Below, one piece after another: positions 13,236 through 15,422 of a DNA stretch of 15,422 nt. Positions within the stretch are counted from its first letter, which is position 1. Each line of letters starts with the position of its first letter. A program made the translations under genes and the position numbers. The DNA is from Methanoregula sp. UBA471 (lineage in GTDB: Archaea > Halobacteriota > Methanomicrobia > Methanomicrobiales > Methanospirillaceae), in contig DADT01000028.1 in assembly GCA_002495065.1 (NCBI GenBank), forward strand, positions 18,906-34,327. Reading direction: 5' to 3'. The notes under the pieces are model-generated. The model was not told the DNA's origin. It worked only from the letters and a program-made list of their open reading frames with translations, and ran no database searches.

Positions 13236-14317
13236 GCTGCCACCTCCACGGCTTTCCTGACCACGAGGTCCATGGTGTCCAGCATCTCGTAGCCTTTTTC
13301 CGAGAGCATTGCCCTGCCTTCTGCCTCGTTGGTCCCGGCAAGCCGCACGATCACTTTCTGGGGGATGTCTGCGGCAATGATCCCTTTTGCCACCTCATCG
13401 CATTTGGTAATACCACCGAGGAGGTTGACCACGATCACCTTTACTGACGGAACACTGCCAACAAGCCTGACCGCGTGCATCACCCGCTCGCTTTCGGCAC
13501 CGCCACCGACGTCCAGGAAGTTTGCAGCTTTACCGCCGTAGAACCCGATAAGGTCAAGGGTCGACATGGTGAGGCCGGCCCCGTTCCCGATCACGCCGAT
13601 CGTGCCGTCCAGTTCGACATAGGAAAAACCGTATTTCTCTGCTTCACGTTCACGGTCGGTGAGGTCGCGGTTGACCGCAAATCCCTGCCTTCCCAGGGCA
13701 TTATCGTCAATAATGAGTTTCGCATCTGCGGCGAACACACCCTGCGGGGTGGTGACAAGCGGGTTAATCTCGGCAAGCAGTGCATCTTTTTCCAGGAATA
13801 CCCGGTAGAGCCTGTTGATGATCGGACCGATCTCTTTTGGTGCCATGCCCACAAGTTCCCGGAGCATGAACGGCGGTATCTCCCGCATCAGGGGATTGGC
13901 GATTGCCGTGCGGATCGCTTCGGGATGCTCTTTTGCCGTGATCTCGATGTCAACGCCACCGGCCTCGGTGAAGAGGATCAACGGCTGTTTGCTTGAGCGG
14001 TCTACGGTGATGGAAAGATAGTATTCATGCTGGATCCCGAGCCGCTGCTCGGCAAGGACCTCGCGGACGGGCAGCCCCTTGATCTCTTTTTTGAACAGGT
14101 CCTGTGCAGTGGCAACGGCATTTTTGCGGTCTGCCATCAGGATACCCCCTGCCTTTCCCCTTCCGCCAACATCCACCTGGGCTTTCAGGACGATATTTTC
14201 GCCAAGTTCGGCGAGATGTACCGGAAGTTCATCCGCGGACTGTATGAGAAATCCTGCCGGGACGGGGATACCGTACTCCCGGATGATTTTTTTTGCCTCG
14301 TATTCGCGTAATTTCAT
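13232..14317 (-). CDS. sucC: Succinyl-CoA synthetase, beta subunit
   Basis: The 361-residue beta subunit has an N-terminal ATP-grasp domain with GGRGKAGG (51-58), the metal and nucleotide motif EINPL (183-187) and a C-terminal CoA-ligase domain with GVIGNGAGLTM (241-251), FLDVGGGA (267-274) and LLGGITKCDEVA (299-310). Length is close to archaeal relatives and a little shorter than the E. coli protein. Whether it prefers ATP or GTP cannot be read from the sequence. It overlaps the korC stop and the sucD start by 4 bp each, so all three are probably translated in a coupled way with balanced amounts of the two subunits. It acts in the cytoplasm with SucD as a heterotetramer or dimer of heterodimers. 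Confidence 0.97.
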   Translation of the reverse strand: MKLREYEAKKIIREYGIPVPAGFLIQSADELPVHLAELGENIVLKAQVDVGGRGKAGGILMADRKNAVATAQDLFKKEIKGLPVREVLAEQRLGIQHEYYLSITVDRSSKQPLILFTEAGGVDIEITAKEHPEAIRTAIANPLMREIPPFMLRELVGMAPKEIGPIINRLYRVFLEKDALLAEINPLVTTPQGVFAADAKLIIDDNALGRQGFAVNRDLTDREREAEKYGFSYVELDGTIGVIGNGAGLTMSTLDLIGFYGGKAANFLDVGGGAESERVMHAVRLVGSVPSVKVIVVNLLGGITKCDEVAKGIIAADIPQKVIVRLAGTNEAEGRAMLSEKGYEMLDTMDLVVRKAVEVAA

Positions 14318-14853
14318 GGTGGTGTGCTCCCTGCGGCCAGTTCAATGCCTTTTTTCATTGCCTTCAGGTTGAGTGCCTCGGTGCCCTTGGGAACCGAGTC
14401 AAGGATCGCTTTTTCAAGTGCGGCTTCGCTGACGACGCGTGTCGAGGCGGCCAGTGCACCCAGCATCACGATATTTGCCACGATGTCGCGTCCCAGCGTC
14501 TGTTTTGCCTCCCGGGTTGCCGGGATTTCGATATATCTGCAGTCCGGCCGGGAGTATACGAGCGTGGAATCGATGAGCATCACCGCATCCTTCCGGGCGT
14601 GTGCCCCGTATTTCTCGAAACCTTCCTGGGACATGATCACGTAGATATCCGGGTCTGCTACCTTGGGATACAGGATGGGTGAGTCATCGATGATGACTGC
14701 GCTCATCGACGCACCGCCCCTCGCTTCGGGGCCATAGACCTGGGTCTGGACCGCAAACTTGTTGTCGTGCATCACGGCGGCCCTTCCCAGGATCACGGCA
14801 GAAAGGATGATCCCCTGACCGCCAAACCCCGAGAACCTTACTTCGAGTCTCAT
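14314..14853 (-). CDS. korC: 2-oxoglutarate:ferredoxin oxidoreductase, gamma subunit
   Basis: This 179-residue protein is the small gamma subunit of a 2-oxoacid:ferredoxin oxidoreductase. The characteristic N-terminal GFGGQGI (9-15) and QTQVYGPEARGGAS (36-49) are present; together they form the subunit's nucleotide-like fold that helps bind CoA. Overlap of 4 bp with both korB upstream and sucC downstream places it in one operon. The succinyl-CoA synthetase genes next door indicate that the acid is 2-oxoglutarate rather than pyruvate or indolepyruvate; this is context, not a motif. The complex would carboxylate succinyl-CoA with reduced ferredoxin in the biosynthetic direction, feeding glutamate synthesis. 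Confidence 0.93.
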   Translation of the reverse strand: MRLEVRFSGFGGQGIILSAVILGRAAVMHDNKFAVQTQVYGPEARGGASMSAVIIDDSPILYPKVADPDIYVIMSQEGFEKYGAHARKDAVMLIDSTLVYSRPDCRYIEIPATREAKQTLGRDIVANIVMLGALAASTRVVSEAALEKAILDSVPKGTEALNLKAMKKGIELAAGSTPP

Positions 14854-15422
14854 GGTTTCACCCCGAGTGCGGGACGGTTCCTCCGCATAAGTTCCCCCAC
14901 AATGAACATATCTGTGGGAATGTGTTCACCCTGCTCCAGCAGCCGGTCGTGTTTTGCTTTCAGCATCGAGTGGGACCGGAGGTATTCCACGTGGTCAGCC
15001 ACCTGTTTGAACTTGTTCCTGCGCCCGAACGCCGTCGGGCACTGGACCAGCGCCTCGATGAAGGAGAAACCCGAAGTCTGCAGCCCGGCAAGGACAGCTT
15101 TTTCGAGCTCTTTTACATGATAGGAGGTCCAGCGCGAGACGTAATTGGCCCCCGCTGCGATGGCGAGATCGCAGAGATCGAAGGGAGTCTCGGCACACCC
15201 GTACGGGGTGGTCGAGGAGAGACATCCCAGCGGGGTGGTCGGGCTACCCTGGCCTCCGGTCATCCCGTAAATCTGGTTGTTCATACAGACAACGGTCAGG
15301 TCAATGTTCCTCCGGCAGGCATGGATGAAGTGGTTGCCTCCTATTGCGGCGAGGTCACCGTCTCCGGTGATGACCACGACATGGAGGTCCGGGTTTGCGA
15401 GTTTTACTCCGGTTGCAAAGGC
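14850..15422 (-). CDS. korB: 2-oxoglutarate:ferredoxin oxidoreductase, beta subunit (N-terminus outside window)
   Basis: This is the thiamine-pyrophosphate subunit; the visible 190 residues are its middle and C-terminus, and the frame runs open through the window edge. The TPP and Mg site GDGD...GGNH...NN (residues 20-49 of the visible part: GDGDLAAIGGNH, then CMNNQIYGMTGGQ) is complete. An internal GTG at 15377 lies inside this motif and is not a start. Conserved GCLSSTTPYG and a C-terminal EALVQCPTAFGRRN follow. The gene overlaps korC by 4 bp. The alpha subunit korA and possibly a ferredoxin-like korD are expected beyond the right edge. Substrate assignment to 2-oxoglutarate rests on the linked sucCD genes. 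Confidence 0.93.
   Translation of the reverse strand, partial: AFATGVKLANPDLHVVVITGDGDLAAIGGNHFIHACRRNIDLTVVCMNNQIYGMTGGQGSPTTPLGCLSSTTPYGCAETPFDLCDLAIAAGANYVSRWTSYHVKELEKAVLAGLQTSGFSFIEALVQCPTAFGRRNKFKQVADHVEYLRSHSMLKAKHDRLLEQGEHIPTDMFIVGELMRRNRPALGVKP

Overview
The window looks like chromosomal DNA of a methanogenic archaeon, most likely of the order Methanomicrobiales (Methanoregula-like). The grounds are an archaeal-type S-adenosylmethionine synthetase, a 2-oxoglutarate:ferredoxin oxidoreductase operon fused to succinyl-CoA synthetase genes, archaeal TATA-box promoters with T-run terminators, and several small proteins of a kind typical of that group. The genus is an inference; no rRNA or methanogenesis gene is present to fix it.

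Layout. Positions 1-351 hold two tandem copies of a GC-rich dispersed repeat and the end of a biosynthetic operon. From 3768 down to 352 on the minus strand run mat, hisG, hisA and hisB, separated by 5 bp, 5 bp and a 4-bp overlap. This operon makes AdoMet and carries three steps of histidine synthesis. Positions 3840-6240 are AT-richer and hold small or orphan genes: an unrecognised reading frame on the minus strand, a Thr/Pro-rich lipoprotein, a DUF1059 protein, and a small charged protein. Positions 6210-6588 are a convergent intergenic region with a bidirectional terminator and repeat copy 3.

From 11254 down to 6589 on the minus strand lie four genes: a zinc-ribbon protein of unknown function, a second zinc-ribbon protein with a PH-like domain and a long disordered linker, and an ABC-2 exporter (ATPase and permease with overlapping genes). 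A SOUL-family haem-binding protein is transcribed the other way from 11501. A second convergent region, 12020-12356, holds repeat copy 4 in inverted orientation behind a strong TATA box. From the right edge to 12357, minus strand, run korB (partial), korC, sucC and sucD, each overlapping the next by 4 bp. Together they interconvert 2-oxoglutarate, succinyl-CoA and succinate, the end of the incomplete TCA cycle used by these methanogens to make glutamate precursors.

The most unusual signal is the roughly 110-125 bp repeat, present four times in 15 kb and always outside genes. It has two hairpin regions, one with a compensatory base change, and it is the source of two recurrent spurious peptides. 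The second candidate is the four-gene cluster of two zinc-ribbon proteins beside an ABC exporter.
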